Of a stretch of 40,413 nt of DNA, positions 26,255 through 35,780 are shown piece by piece; position 1 is the first letter of the stretch; each line of letters begins with the position of its first letter. Made by a program: the position numbers and the translations under genes. The notes beneath the pieces were generated by a model that saw nothing but the letters and a program-made list of their open reading frames with translations, was not told the DNA's origin and did no database searches. Source of the DNA: Sulfurimonas indica (GTDB taxonomy: Bacteria > Campylobacterota > Campylobacteria > Campylobacterales > Sulfurimonadaceae); NCBI RefSeq assembly GCF_009192995.1, contig NZ_SDID01000010.1:1-40413 (forward strand), in the 5' to 3' direction.

Positions 26255-27428
26255 TTCTGTAATCTGCATTGATCTCCACATATTTATAACCTAAATCACA
26301 TCCATAGGCTTCAAAACTACCATCTGCGATACCTAAATCACAAGAAATCGTAAAAGCATCTTTTTTCATAACTGCAGCTGCCTTTGCTTCCATAGCTGCA
26401 TCAAAAAAGAGCTCACCTTTTTTATAGACACATACATCATCAAATGAGATGCTTAAACTCTCTTCACAAGCTTCTGCCCCACTAGCTCCTACTGTTGAAG
26501 CGATACGCCCCCAGTTAGGGTCTTCGCCGTAAAGAGCTGTCTTTACAAGCAGAGAGTTAGAGAGTGCTTTTGCAACAATCTCTGCTTCTTGATCATCTTT
26601 TGCCCCTGTCACATTGTAAGTTACAAGTTTAGTAGCACCCTCACCATCACGCACCATCTCACGTGCTAAGAATTTCATGATATTGTGTAGTGCCTCTTCA
26701 AAAGCTTTGGCATGATATGTATCAGACTTACCGTTACTCAGAAGCATTACCGTATCATTTGTAGAGGTATCACCGTCAACACTTGCTGCATTAAATGTAG
26801 TCACTGTAACTTTGTCTAAAATTGCCTGCATCTCCGTACTTGAGACCTTTGCATCTGTAGTAATAAAGCAGAGCATAGTAGCCATAGCAGGGTTGATCAT
26901 CCCCGCACCTTTTGCCATAGCACCTATGTGAAAACTGCTTCCATCTTCAAGTTCCACCCTGTAGGCTTTTTCTTTTGAGAAGCTGTCCGTTGTCATTATT
27001 GCCTGTGCCGCTGCGTGAGGCTCACATTTACTGAGATCAAAAAGTTTAGCCCCATTGATGATCTTTTCTTTTGGCAGACGTACACCGATAACTCCCGTTG
27101 AACTCATTATAGGATTGTTCACGCAAGATGGCAGTGTTGCAAGGATATCATCAATATCACTCACCCCTGCTTCACCTGTCATCGCATTGGCATTTTTAGA
27201 GTTAATCAGTACAAAGTTTGTCTGAAACTCCCCTTTTGCTTTAAAATGTTTAATCGGAGCTGCCGCCATTTTGTTTGTCGTAAAAACTGATGCAATTTCA
27301 CACAGAGTTTCAGAATAGACAAATGCCATATCTTTTGCACCATTAGGTTTGAGTCCGGCACTTATACCATCAGCAAAAAAACCTTCAGCGGCACAAACAC
27401 CGCTTTTTAATTCTACTAACTTATACAA
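26250..27428 (-). CDS. argJ: Arginine biosynthesis bifunctional protein ArgJ
   Basis: ArgJ transfers acetyl from N-acetylornithine to glutamate and can acetylate glutamate from acetyl-CoA. The 392-residue precursor has the self-cleavage motif with nucleophile T184 (NPAMATML) and the oxyanion region SSTGVIG (109-115). The C-terminal part keeps GEDPNWGRI. It starts at TTG 27428 with GGAG 7 nt upstream, overlapping the K+ channel gene by 8 nt (TTGTATAA). Whether it is mono- or bifunctional cannot be decided from sequence. Confidence 0.95.
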   Translation of the reverse strand: MYKLVELKSGVCAAEGFFADGISAGLKPNGAKDMAFVYSETLCEIASVFTTNKMAAAPIKHFKAKGEFQTNFVLINSKNANAMTGEAGVSDIDDILATLPSCVNNPIMSSTGVIGVRLPKEKIINGAKLFDLSKCEPHAAAQAIMTTDSFSKEKAYRVELEDGSSFHIGAMAKGAGMINPAMATMLCFITTDAKVSSTEMQAILDKVTVTTFNAASVDGDTSTNDTVMLLSNGKSDTYHAKAFEEALHNIMKFLAREMVRDGEGATKLVTYNVTGAKDDQEAEIVAKALSNSLLVKTALYGEDPNWGRIASTVGASGAEACEESLSISFDDVCVYKKGELFFDAAMEAKAAAVMKKDAFTISCDLGIADGSFEAYGCDLGYKYVEINADYRT

Positions 27429-28551
27429 ATTTCAACTCCTTCGGTTTTACCCTTTTTCTTAAAAGGTCTTTTGTTATTTTTATACCATCTTGCGTACCGA
27501 TAACAAGGAGTTTTGATTCACTTGTAACTAGGGTATCACCCTTTGGCATACTTAAAAATTTCCCATCTTTTTTTCTTATACCTACAACAGAGGTATTTGC
27601 AATCTCACGGATATGTGTCTCTTTGAGTTTTTTCAGCACTGCCCATGAATAACGCGGTACTTCAATCTCCTGCATATCAAGTGGGTTATCACTTTTGTAT
27701 AAAAACTCTTCAAGCAGATTTTCCATATCTGGTCGTGCTGCCATAGCACTCACACGCTGTGCTGTCAGTTTTGTTGGGCTCACAACTGTGTCAGCTCCTA
27801 ATTTTTTGAGCTTTTCAACATCACTCATACTCTCTGCGGCAGAGATGACATAATAAGGACGCGGAAGAAAATGCTCTTTTTCAAAAAGCCTTACAGAAGC
27901 AATCAGGGCAATATTATCAGCGATTGAATCTGAAAGTGTTATCAGACCTTTTGCAGAAGAGAGATGTGCTTTTAACATTGCAAGCTCTGCGTGAGGTTCT
28001 GCTTGCAAATATTGCGGGTATTTGTATTTAGCTGCCCACTCATGTATCTCTTCTCTTGGGTCAATGACCACAAAAGGTATATGATTCTTACGAAGTTGTT
28101 TTGTTACCTCAATCGTATAGTCATTATGGTAACAGACAACAAAGTGTTTTTTGAGCCTTGCGATTTTATATAACATTCTTCGCTCCTTAAGTATGGTAAC
28201 AATATGCCCTTTATTTATCTCTGCAACTAAAATACCTATAGCACTTGAAAAAACTGCAAATCCGGCAATGATTAAATTAATCGTAAAAATTCTACCCTCT
28301 TCTGAAATAGGAGCAATCTCTCCAAATCCAACAGTAGTAAAGGTAATAGCAGTTTGGTATATTGCATCAATTATTGGAAAATCATCTATAAGTACATAAC
28401 CTATAGTTCCAACAAGCATAACAAATACAGTAAGTATCAGGGGTAAGCGGAAAGCTTTAAGATGGGGGTAAACTTCTGGAAGAAGTTTTTTATCTGGTTT
28501 GGGAGCAATCTCCCAATTTAGGAATTTACGAATCCTTTCTAAAAGATTCAA
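27421..28551 (-). CDS. Two-helix potassium channel with degenerate RCK (TrkA-N) domain
   Basis: The 376-residue protein has a first helix (about 36-55), a pore loop with selectivity filter TVGFGE (73-78), a second helix (88-111), then a cytosolic TrkA-N domain (from about 135) and a TrkA-C domain (about 290-365). The Rossmann loop that should read GxGxxG is YHNDYT (141-146), so NAD(H) or nucleotide binding in the usual way seems lost. Start is TTG 28551 with AGGA upstream; no ATG precedes the first membrane helix. It lies between rpmB and argJ. From memory, H. pylori also has a K+ channel gene next to rpmB. Confidence 0.9.
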   Translation of the reverse strand: MNLLERIRKFLNWEIAPKPDKKLLPEVYPHLKAFRLPLILTVFVMLVGTIGYVLIDDFPIIDAIYQTAITFTTVGFGEIAPISEEGRIFTINLIIAGFAVFSSAIGILVAEINKGHIVTILKERRMLYKIARLKKHFVVCYHNDYTIEVTKQLRKNHIPFVVIDPREEIHEWAAKYKYPQYLQAEPHAELAMLKAHLSSAKGLITLSDSIADNIALIASVRLFEKEHFLPRPYYVISAAESMSDVEKLKKLGADTVVSPTKLTAQRVSAMAARPDMENLLEEFLYKSDNPLDMQEIEVPRYSWAVLKKLKETHIREIANTSVVGIRKKDGKFLSMPKGDTLVTSESKLLVIGTQDGIKITKDLLRKRVKPKELKFV

Positions 28552-28567
28552 AACAAATTCCTAAAGT

Positions 28568-28756
28568 TTACGAATTTTTCTTAAGTGTGCGTAATTCTCT
28601 TGCAGAAATCTTAATTTTTTTCGTTGTACCATCTTCTAATGTGATACGCACTGTTCTTAGGTTTAATAAAAAACGACGCTTTGTTCTGTTTTTTGCATGA
28701 GAAACATTGTTCCCACTCATAGGGCCTTTGCCGCTAATAGCACATCTTCTTGCCAT
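28568..28756 (-). CDS. rpmB: 50S ribosomal protein L28
   Basis: The 62-residue protein has the L28 signature [12 protein letters not shown] and the NRTKRRF basic segment. Only one Cys is present, so it is a zinc-free form. AAGGA precedes ATG 28756. It has its own promoter in the divergent spacer and is followed 16 nt later by the K+ channel gene. Confidence 0.97.
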   Translation of the reverse strand: MARRCAISGKGPMSGNNVSHAKNRTKRRFLLNLRTVRITLEDGTTKKIKISARELRTLKKNS

Positions 28757-28790
28757 TTGAGTATCCTTGAATGATATTTTAAAGTTGCGA

Positions 28791-28818
28791 ATTGTACCAA
28801 ATCAAAGCAAAACTTCAA
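28791..28818 (-). promoter_or_regulatory. rpmB promoter (TTGAAG - 16 bp - TACAAT)
   Basis: On the minus strand a -35 box TTGAAG (28813-28818) is 16 bp from a -10 box TACAAT (28791-28796), about 35 nt upstream of the rpmB ATG. The remaining part of the 28757-28918 spacer holds a possible plus-strand -10 (TACAAT, 28888-28893) for the HDOD gene and nothing else recognised. Confidence 0.5.
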
Positions 28819-28918
28819 CTTAAGCCAAAACTATTTTGATGAGAAGCAACTCTTTTAGAATTCTTTTATCTAATTGTAGCTAAAATATACAATATTTCAC
28901 AAAGAAGAGTAAACCATT

Positions 28919-29716
28919 TTGATTACCAAAGAAAAAATTGATGCATTTATAGAGAAGATTCCTCCCTCTCCACAGGCTCTGCGCAAAACAATCCTTGCCT
29001 TAAATGCAGGAGATTTAACAAAGGCTGCAGAAGCTGCGAAAGAAGATAAAGCACTCAGCCACTATCTTAAAGAGCTCGTTAACAAACCCATCTACGGATT
29101 TAGAAATGAAGTCAGTGATGTCTCTCAGATCTTTGGAATACTTGGAGTATCACAATCACAGCAAGCAGTTTACAACTATATGCTCACACTGCTTTCACCT
29201 GCGAAATGGAAGCTTTTTAAACTCAATAGAAACTCTTTTAGTGATCTCCAAGCCGAACTCTCAATCCAATGGCAAAAAATATTAAAACATCTTCATATTG
29301 AAGATAAAGAGATTGAGAGTGCCATCGCCTTGCTTCCTGCGAGTATTATTGTCTCTGAAGCACTCTTTTGCGAGAAGATTGATGATGTAGAGCTACTGCG
29401 CTCAGTGAACAATATCGACCTCAATACAATTCTAAAAAGACTCTGCGGTATGGATTTGTTCGATATCTGTGAACGCATTGCACAAAAATGGGAAATGGAT
29501 GAAAAGATTGCAAATATCATTCAAGCTGCAAGTGGGATTAAGCCATCAGATGATGAGAAAATAGATCTACTCGGTAAATGGATGCATCTCCTTCTCTTTT
29601 TTACGCTTTCAAAGCCTCAGTTTATTGATGCAGGACTGAATGATTTTATCGATTTTCAAATAGAATATGTTTCAGATATCTATGATGAATTCGCAACACT
29701 AATGGAGATAACATGA
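28919..29716 (+). CDS. HDOD-like domain protein
   Basis: The 265-residue soluble, mostly helical protein resembles HDOD domains (a non-catalytic HD relative): IPPSPQALRKTILALN at the start, then VSDVSQIFGILGVSQSQQAVYNYM, which fits the HDOD helix pattern. Metal-binding HD residues are not seen, as expected for the family. An in-frame TAA at 28910-28912 forces the start to TTG 28919 or later, and AAGAAGAG is upstream. Its stop overlaps the next gene (ATGA). HDOD proteins often act as adaptors in signalling, and pairing with a CheX-domain protein suggests a link to taxis or response-regulator control. The exact role is unknown. Confidence 0.8.
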   Translation: MITKEKIDAFIEKIPPSPQALRKTILALNAGDLTKAAEAAKEDKALSHYLKELVNKPIYGFRNEVSDVSQIFGILGVSQSQQAVYNYMLTLLSPAKWKLFKLNRNSFSDLQAELSIQWQKILKHLHIEDKEIESAIALLPASIIVSEALFCEKIDDVELLRSVNNIDLNTILKRLCGMDLFDICERIAQKWEMDEKIANIIQAASGIKPSDDEKIDLLGKWMHLLLFFTLSKPQFIDAGLNDFIDFQIEYVSDIYDEFATLMEIT

Positions 29717-31107
29717 GAGCAACTGTAAAAGATGGTGTTGGTACTTTTCATCCCCAAGGTTTTTTAGATGGCAACGCAAGTGCTTCACTACTGAGTATAG
29801 AAGATATCGAAGCGACACTCAAACTTAATGCTGATATGATTTTAGTCTCACTCAAAAACGTCATCTTCTTTAACCGAAACGGACTTGATGCCTTTGTAAA
29901 ACTTTTTCAAAAAGTACGTTCTGCAAACCATATAATCGTCGGATTCTGTGATTATGATACAAAGAAATACCAGACTATTATGAAGTTTTACAAAGATGAA
30001 CTGATGTTTTCACTCTTTAAGACACAAGAGATTGCTACGCTCTTTGCCTCAAGTTTTAAAAATCAAAGTAAAAATGTTTTGCTCTACAGCGATGACAAAT
30101 CCCAACGTGCTGCCATGGCAATAGAGTTGCATGACAACGGTCACAACCCAATAGTCGCTCAGACAAAAAAAGAGTTTGATGAAAAGGCAAAAGCAGAGAA
30201 TGCCTATGATGTCATCATAGATGATACCTTTTTAGGACAGATGGGACAAAAAGTCGCTACCCGGGTTACCGGCAATGCAATCATCTATACCGTATCTTCT
30301 TTTTTAGATGCGGAAATAGGCAATACTTTTAATATTGCCTATCATAATAATTCGCTCAATGTCGGTTTTCGCCTTTTTATCTTCGATGCCTATAAAGTTG
30401 TCAGTATGAATGTCCATGCACTCAATTTTTTCTCCAAACTCGCTTCTGCGGCAGCTGAGTATAATGCAACCATCTGTTTTGTAGGTATGACTTTTGAGAA
30501 AACTCCCCTCTCTTTTAAAGAGACTCTCGAAGATTCGGGAATTATGTTTTTTGAACAGATGGATGATATTTTGGGCGATAAAGAGCTGCTAGAAGAGTTA
30601 GGCGCAAGCTCTGCTACTGCCATTAAAAGCAAACGGGCCTTAAATAAAGAAATAGTAACAGAGATTCCAAACTTTATCGATGCTACTGTTGCAACCATTG
30701 AGATGATGACAAACTCTAAAGCACTCAAAGAGGCTGTCAAAATCGATAAGCTTGAGATTACCGACAGAGAGAACAAAATTGCAAGCTCCATTGGTTTTTA
30801 TGGAGATATTGACGGTATGGTCATTCTTGTGTTTCCAGATGGTATCGCGAAAAAAGCATGTGAGTTGCTCATCGGTGAGGATACAGATGATAAAGAGCTC
30901 ATTTTAGACACTTTAGCTGAGCTTGTAAACATTGTTGGAGGAAAAGTAAAAACACTTCTTAACGATGAAAGTATCAGTGTAGATATTACCCTTCCTCGTA
31001 CCTACCCTAATGTTGAGAGTCTTTTAGAGATTGCACAGGATAAAAAAGGTGTCCAGGTTGATCTCAATTTTAACAATGATAACTTTTTATTCTTCTTAAC
31101 TAGATAA
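29713..31107 (+). CDS. Multi-domain signalling protein: STAS-like, receiver-like, STAS-like, CheX
   Basis: The 464-residue soluble protein appears to have four parts: a STAS-like domain (1-115, FFNRNGLDAFVKLF), a receiver-like fold (about 119-200, NVLLYSDD and VIIDD), a second STAS-like domain (about 205-290, ending in DSGIMFFEQMDDIL), and a CheX-like domain (about 310-464). CheX proteins dephosphorylate CheY; the catalytic pair ExxN is present as E403 and N406 (AELVNIVGG). The ATG overlaps the HDOD stop by 4 nt, so the two are co-translated. The domain calls for the middle regions rest on pattern reading and are less certain than CheX. Confidence 0.82.
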   Translation: MRATVKDGVGTFHPQGFLDGNASASLLSIEDIEATLKLNADMILVSLKNVIFFNRNGLDAFVKLFQKVRSANHIIVGFCDYDTKKYQTIMKFYKDELMFSLFKTQEIATLFASSFKNQSKNVLLYSDDKSQRAAMAIELHDNGHNPIVAQTKKEFDEKAKAENAYDVIIDDTFLGQMGQKVATRVTGNAIIYTVSSFLDAEIGNTFNIAYHNNSLNVGFRLFIFDAYKVVSMNVHALNFFSKLASAAAEYNATICFVGMTFEKTPLSFKETLEDSGIMFFEQMDDILGDKELLEELGASSATAIKSKRALNKEIVTEIPNFIDATVATIEMMTNSKALKEAVKIDKLEITDRENKIASSIGFYGDIDGMVILVFPDGIAKKACELLIGEDTDDKELILDTLAELVNIVGGKVKTLLNDESISVDITLPRTYPNVESLLEIAQDKKGVQVDLNFNNDNFLFFLTR

Positions 31108-31152
31108 AAGTAAGTTCAGTATATAATTCCTTAATAATTTTGAAGGATAAAA

Positions 31153-31797
31153 ATGATTCAAGTAGCTCCTAGTATTTTATCTGCTGATTTTGGGAATCTT
31201 GCACGTGATGTCAAAGAGATTTGTGAGGGAGGCTGTGACCTGGTTCATGTCGATGTCATGGATGGACATTTTGTACCAAACCTGACAATCGGTCCTGTCG
31301 TAGTCTCTGCTGTTGCAAAAGCTGCCACAAAACCTCTTGACATTCACCTGATGGTTGAGAACAATACATTTTTTGTTGAACTTTTTGCTCCACTTAAACC
31401 TGAATATATCTCTTTTCATATAGAAGAAGAGAAACATCCGCACAGACTTATCCAAAAAATCCGCTCTTACGGAATCAAGCCTGCTATCGTTTTAAATCCA
31501 AACTCAATTCCTGAAGAGTTGGAGTATATCTTAGCTGACTTGGATATGGTTCTGCTGATGAGTGTAAACCCGGGTTTTGGCGGACAAAGCTTTATCGATT
31601 CTGTCATACCAAAGGCAAAGAAACTTGATGCTATGCGAAAAAGACTCAATCCAAACTGTCTTATAGAAGTCGATGGTGGGGTAAGTGATAAAAACATTCA
31701 ATCTTTAAAAGATGCCGGTGTCGATGTTGTTGTAGCGGGAAGCTATGTATTTAAACATCAAGACCGTGCCCAAGCTATAAAGAGTCTGCAAATCTAA
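31153..31797 (+). CDS. rpe: Ribulose-phosphate 3-epimerase
   Basis: Rpe interconverts ribulose-5-phosphate and xylulose-5-phosphate in the pentose phosphate pathway. The 214-residue TIM barrel shows metal and catalytic residues H32 and D34 (VHVDVMDG), H65 (DIHLM) and D174 (VDGGV), plus the phosphate-binding NPGFGGQ. AAGGA precedes the ATG. A TATAAT at 31122-31127 may provide a promoter after the CheX-domain gene. Confidence 0.97.
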   Translation: MIQVAPSILSADFGNLARDVKEICEGGCDLVHVDVMDGHFVPNLTIGPVVVSAVAKAATKPLDIHLMVENNTFFVELFAPLKPEYISFHIEEEKHPHRLIQKIRSYGIKPAIVLNPNSIPEELEYILADLDMVLLMSVNPGFGGQSFIDSVIPKAKKLDAMRKRLNPNCLIEVDGGVSDKNIQSLKDAGVDVVVAGSYVFKHQDRAQAIKSLQI

Positions 31798-32384
31798 TGC
31801 GTACAAAAATCTGTGGTATTACAAATTATGAAGATGCAATGACAGCCATAGAGGCTGGTGCAGATGCACTTGGTTTTGTTTTTTATGAAAAATCCCCCCG
31901 TTATATCTCCCCAGAAAATGCAGCAGAGATCATCAAGCAACTACCTCCTTTTGTAGAGAAAGTAGCACTCTTCGTCAATCTTGATGCACCAACGATTGAT
32001 ACTATCTGCAAAACTGCAGGTGCTACACTCGCACAGATTCATTTTGAAGCAGATAATAATCTCTATGCATCTTTGCAAACACCGCATATAAAAGTTGTCC
32101 GTGCAAAATCAAAAGAAGATATTTTGCTCTATAGTGATGAATACAGACTAGTTGATGCTTACTGTGAAGCTTATGGCGGTGCAGGAAAACGTATCAATAC
32201 AGAATGGTTTGAAGGTATAGACTGCTCAAAGATCATTCTTGCAGGTGGACTCTCACCTGATAATGTGGCATCGGTGAAAAAATTTGGCTTTTACGGTGTT
32301 GATGTCAGTAGTGGTGTAGAACTGTCTCACGGGAAAAAAAATGCACAAAAAGTAAAGGATTTTATCGTTCATGCTAAGTCATAA
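31797..32384 (+). CDS. trpF: Phosphoribosylanthranilate isomerase
   Basis: TrpF catalyses the Amadori rearrangement in tryptophan synthesis. The 195-residue TIM barrel has the general base C6 (KICGIT) and general acid D120 (LVDAY), with GGLSPDNV and GVDVSSGVE phosphate-binding loops. The ATG overlaps the rpe stop (TAATG). No other trp gene is in the window, so it is separated from the rest of the pathway here. Confidence 0.96.
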   Translation: MRTKICGITNYEDAMTAIEAGADALGFVFYEKSPRYISPENAAEIIKQLPPFVEKVALFVNLDAPTIDTICKTAGATLAQIHFEADNNLYASLQTPHIKVVRAKSKEDILLYSDEYRLVDAYCEAYGGAGKRINTEWFEGIDCSKIILAGGLSPDNVASVKKFGFYGVDVSSGVELSHGKKNAQKVKDFIVHAKS

Positions 32385-33168
32385 CATCACTCTTGATGCA
32401 AAAAGTATCTCCCGGCTCTCCTCACGTGGACTCTCTCTTAAAATACTCAAAGACCAACTAGAACATGAACTAGAACTCTCACTTGAGCTTTGGCGTGCTC
32501 AAGGTCTTAATGTTGTTAAGCATCAAGGATATTATTACTTTGATACGGCATTCATTCCTATTGAAGAGGCAGAGTTTTGCATCGTCGATATTGAAACAAA
32601 TGGCTCAAAAATAGAAAAACACCAGATTATAGAACTTGCCGCTGTCAAAGTAAGAGATGGTAAGATAATTGACAGATTTGAATCTCTCGTATATACGAAA
32701 GAGATAAACCCTCACATAACAGAGATAACAGGAATAAAAGCCGAAGATACAAAAGATGCTCCCCAGTTAAAAGAGGTACTTAAAGCATTTAGACTCTTTT
32801 TGGGCAATGCTATCTTTGTCGCGCATGATGTAAAATTTGATTATATGTTCATCTCAAAAAGTATGGAAAAAATCGGACTCGAACCACTACTAAACAGAAG
32901 TCTTTGCTCGCTTGCATTTGCCGAGAGAACAATAGTCTCCTACAGATATGCGCTCTCTTATTTAAATGATGCACTCAAACTCAATCCAAACGCACAGCAC
33001 CATCGTGCTATGAGCGATGTTTTAACAACATACGGACTCTTTTTACTGTCACTGCAAAATTTAGATGAAAATGTAAAAACAGTAGAAGATTTAATTCGAT
33101 TTTCAAAAGAGGCCAAAAGACTGAAGCGTCCTAAGTTTGATCCTCTTTTAGAGGAAAAAGAAGCCTAA
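32371..33168 (+). CDS. DnaQ-family 3'-5' exonuclease (DEDDh)
   Basis: The 265-residue protein has an extra N-terminal segment (1-65) before the exonuclease domain. The DEDDh residues are all visible: D73 and E75 (VDIETNG), D157 (AHDVKFDYMF), H211 and D216 (HHRAMSD). It could be the polymerase III epsilon proofreading subunit or a separate exonuclease; the extra N-terminal piece argues for some caution. It overlaps trpF by 14 nt and ends one base before the convergent accA gene. From memory, Campylobacter also has a dnaQ-type gene near rpe. Confidence 0.93.
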   Translation: MLSHNITLDAKSISRLSSRGLSLKILKDQLEHELELSLELWRAQGLNVVKHQGYYYFDTAFIPIEEAEFCIVDIETNGSKIEKHQIIELAAVKVRDGKIIDRFESLVYTKEINPHITEITGIKAEDTKDAPQLKEVLKAFRLFLGNAIFVAHDVKFDYMFISKSMEKIGLEPLLNRSLCSLAFAERTIVSYRYALSYLNDALKLNPNAQHHRAMSDVLTTYGLFLLSLQNLDENVKTVEDLIRFSKEAKRLKRPKFDPLLEEKEA

Positions 33169-33169
33169 A

Positions 33170-34126
33170 CTACGTTTCTGGAAGTGTTTCTAGTTCAGCA
33201 AAAGCACCTGGTGCTGTAAGTTTGGCATAACGTGCTGCCATTCTCTCTTCTTCGCTCATAGCTTTTAATTTTCCTACTTCTTCTAGGAAATAATCAGCGA
33301 TGGCAGAAGCGGCCGCTTCTTTCTCACGATGTGCACCGATTAACGGCTCATTGATAATATCATCGATAAGATTCAAATCTTTCAAGTCTTGTGATGTAAT
33401 TTTGAGTGCATTTGTAGCAGTTTCGACTTTTTTCGGGTCATTCCATAAGATTGCCGCACAACCCTCAGGTGAAATAACAGAAAATACTGAATAACGCATC
33501 ATTGCAAATCTGTCAGCAACACCGATAGCAAGTGCACCACCAGAACCACCTTCACCGATTACTATTGAGATAGTAGGAGTTTTGAGCTCAGCTAACTCTA
33601 AAAGGTTTCTTGCAATTGCTTCTGATTGGTTTCTCTCTTCTGCACCGATTCCTGGATATGCACCCGGAGTGTCAATCAGCATCAAAAGTGGAAGATTAAA
33701 CTTCTCGGCAAGTTTTGCTGCACGAAGTGCTTTACGGTATCCTTCAGGGTGCGGCATACCAAAGTTACGTTTTAACTTATTTTTTGTTCCACGCCCTTTT
33801 TGCTCACCGATTACCACGACTTTTTCATCACCGATGTAACCCATATAGCAGATAATCGCAGCATCATCACGGAAGTGTCTGTCTCCATGGATCTCATACT
33901 TATCTCTCATTATAAGATTAATATAATCAAGTGCATAAGGACGGTCAAGGTGACGTGCAAGCTGTAGTTTTTGAAAGTCAGAAAGATTTTTGTAAATCTT
34001 TTCAACCTCTTTATCTAGTTTCTTTTTTAACTCTTCAACAGCCGCATAATCATGACGTACCTGTGCAGAGATGATATCTTCTTGAATAAATTTAATCTTA
34101 TATTCAAAGTCTAAGTATGTAGCCAA
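33170..34126 (-). CDS. accA: Acetyl-CoA carboxylase carboxyltransferase subunit alpha
   Basis: AccA forms the carboxyltransferase with AccD, moving CO2 from biotin to acetyl-CoA for fatty-acid synthesis. The 318-residue protein has the family signatures [30 protein letters not shown] and [12 protein letters not shown]. It starts at TTG 34126 with AAGGA 6 nt upstream, 12 nt after fabF. There is no hairpin in the 1-nt gap to the convergent exonuclease gene. Confidence 0.97.
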   Translation of the reverse strand: MATYLDFEYKIKFIQEDIISAQVRHDYAAVEELKKKLDKEVEKIYKNLSDFQKLQLARHLDRPYALDYINLIMRDKYEIHGDRHFRDDAAIICYMGYIGDEKVVVIGEQKGRGTKNKLKRNFGMPHPEGYRKALRAAKLAEKFNLPLLMLIDTPGAYPGIGAEERNQSEAIARNLLELAELKTPTISIVIGEGGSGGALAIGVADRFAMMRYSVFSVISPEGCAAILWNDPKKVETATNALKITSQDLKDLNLIDDIINEPLIGAHREKEAAASAIADYFLEEVGKLKAMSEEERMAARYAKLTAPGAFAELETLPET

Positions 34127-34138
34127 ATCAAATCCTTC

Positions 34139-35356
34139 TTAGATTTTTTTGAAAATAAGAACGCCGTTAGTTCCACCAAAACCAAATGAGTTAGACATAA
34201 CTACATTTAAGTCAGCTTTTCTTGCACCTTCTGTAACATAGTCAAGATCACAGTTTTCATCAGGAGTCTCATAGTTGATCGTTGGAGGGATGAGACCGTC
34301 TCTCATAGCCATCAGACATGTAACAGCCTCAATACCACCTGCAGCACCAAGACAGTGACCAATCTGTCCTTTGATAGAACTCATTGGAGGGCAGTTCTCT
34401 TTGCCACCAAGTAGCTCTTTTACTGCCAATGTTTCGTTCTTATCATTGATAGGTGTTGAAGTACCGTGTGCATTTACATAGTCAATCTTTGGTTCACCAG
34501 CCATTTTGTATGCTGCTTTCATAGCACGTGCAGGACCATCAAGACTTGGAGTAGTAATGTGATTTGCATCACCACTTTCACCAAAACCGATAATCTCACC
34601 ATAGATCTTAGCACCACGTGCCACTGCATCATCATATGCTTCAAGAACAAGTGCTGCTGCACCCTCACCCATAACAAAACCGTCACGACCTGCATCAAAT
34701 GGACGAGATGCATGTTTTGGGTCATCATTTCTAGTAGAGAGTGCTTTCATAGCAGCAAATCCACCAACACCAACACCAGTAACTGCAGACTCAGCAGAAA
34801 CAACAAGCATCTTGTCAGCACCACCACACATAATTGTTTTACATGCTTCACTTACAGCATGCGTTCCTGCAGCACAAGCAGTAACAGACGATAAGTTCGG
34901 TCCTTTTGTTCCATGCTCAATAGAAACAAATCCTCCAAGCATATTCACAAGTGCACCAGGGATAAAGAACGGAGAAATTCTTCTTGGTCCGCGAGAATCT
35001 AAAATGATAGAGTTTTTCTCGATTGATGGAAGCCCACCAATACCACTCCCTGCAGAGATACCAAATCTCTCCATATCTGTATCTTCTGGAAGTGCTGCAT
35101 CTTCCATAGCTTCTTGAGCAGCTTTAAGACCTAAGTGAATAAATCTGTCCGCTTTTTTCACCTCTTTTGCCGGCATTACAGTTGCTGGGTCAAAATCTTT
35201 CACCTCACCTGCAATCTTCACACTAAATGCTTCCGGGTCAAAAAGAGTAATAGTGTCAATTCCACACTCGCCTTCACATATCGCTTTAAATGCACTCTCT
35301 TTGTCATTTCCTACAGAATTTATCATACCAAGGCCAGTTACTACTACTCTTCTCAT
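34139..35356 (-). CDS. fabF: 3-oxoacyl-ACP synthase II
   Basis: FabF condenses malonyl-ACP with acyl-ACP in fatty-acid elongation. The 405-residue protein has the Cys-His-His triad: C161 (VTACAAGTH), H297 (NAHGTSTP) and H334 (GHCLGAAG). GGAG lies 9 nt before ATG. It follows acpP by about 107 nt, a spacer that holds a possible attenuator hairpin, and precedes accA. Confidence 0.97.
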   Translation of the reverse strand: MRRVVVTGLGMINSVGNDKESAFKAICEGECGIDTITLFDPEAFSVKIAGEVKDFDPATVMPAKEVKKADRFIHLGLKAAQEAMEDAALPEDTDMERFGISAGSGIGGLPSIEKNSIILDSRGPRRISPFFIPGALVNMLGGFVSIEHGTKGPNLSSVTACAAGTHAVSEACKTIMCGGADKMLVVSAESAVTGVGVGGFAAMKALSTRNDDPKHASRPFDAGRDGFVMGEGAAALVLEAYDDAVARGAKIYGEIIGFGESGDANHITTPSLDGPARAMKAAYKMAGEPKIDYVNAHGTSTPINDKNETLAVKELLGGKENCPPMSSIKGQIGHCLGAAGGIEAVTCLMAMRDGLIPPTINYETPDENCDLDYVTEGARKADLNVVMSNSFGFGGTNGVLIFKKI

Positions 35357-35411
35357 TTAAATATTCTCCATAAATAAAATACTTTTAAAAATTAATTAAC
35401 CAAATTAACTA

Positions 35412-35454
35412 CTAAAAATATTTACTTCCAAGAAGCAGAACTCCTTGGGTAAGT
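35412..35454 (-). terminator. Hairpin between acpP and fabF, possible attenuator
   Basis: On the minus strand TACTTACCCAAG pairs with CTTGGAAGTA (two bases bulged), with an 11-nt loop, followed by AAATATTTTTAG. This could be a partial terminator that leaves acpP more abundant than fabF. The stem is imperfect and the U-run is short, so it is a moderate candidate only. Confidence 0.4.
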
Positions 35455-35463
35455 AAACTACGA

Positions 35464-35691
35464 CTATTTGCTTTCTATATAGTTAACAACGTCTTGAACT
35501 GTTTGAATCTTTTCAGCTTCATCATCAGGAATTTCGATATCGAATTTTTCTTCAAGAGCCATTACTAATTCTACAACATCAAGGCTATCTGCACCTAAAT
35601 CTTCTACAAATTTTGAATCTTCTTTTACCTCATCTGGGCTCACGCTTAGTTGTTCAACTACTACTTCTTTAATATCGTCTAAAAGTGCCAT
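35464..35691 (-). CDS. acpP: Acyl carrier protein
   Basis: The 75-residue acidic protein carries acyl chains on 4'-phosphopantetheine attached to S36 in the GADSLD motif. AGGAG lies just upstream of ATG 35691. It has its own extended -10 promoter and lies between fabG and fabF, the usual order. Confidence 0.98.
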   Translation of the reverse strand: MALLDDIKEVVVEQLSVSPDEVKEDSKFVEDLGADSLDVVELVMALEEKFDIEIPDDEAEKIQTVQDVVNYIESK

Positions 35692-35724
35692 TATAGCTCC
35701 TGTCTTTAAGTTTAAAATCCCGTA

Positions 35725-35730
35725 ATTATA
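35725..35730 (-). promoter_or_regulatory. Extended -10 promoter for acpP
   Basis: The minus strand reads ATGCTATAATTACGG, a TGn-extended TATAAT, with a predicted start near 35718 and a leader of about 27 nt. It lies in the 89-nt fabG-acpP spacer. The -35 region is weak. Confidence 0.55.
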
Positions 35731-35780
35731 GCATAAATATCTTAATCAATTTGGAAACAAGCCAAAATAAATCAAGAAAA

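Noticed and set aside
34466-34894. Cys/Thr-rich 142-residue plus-strand frame within fabF
   Set aside because: Typical shadow frame of a codon-biased gene; fabF has a complete catalytic triad on the other strand.
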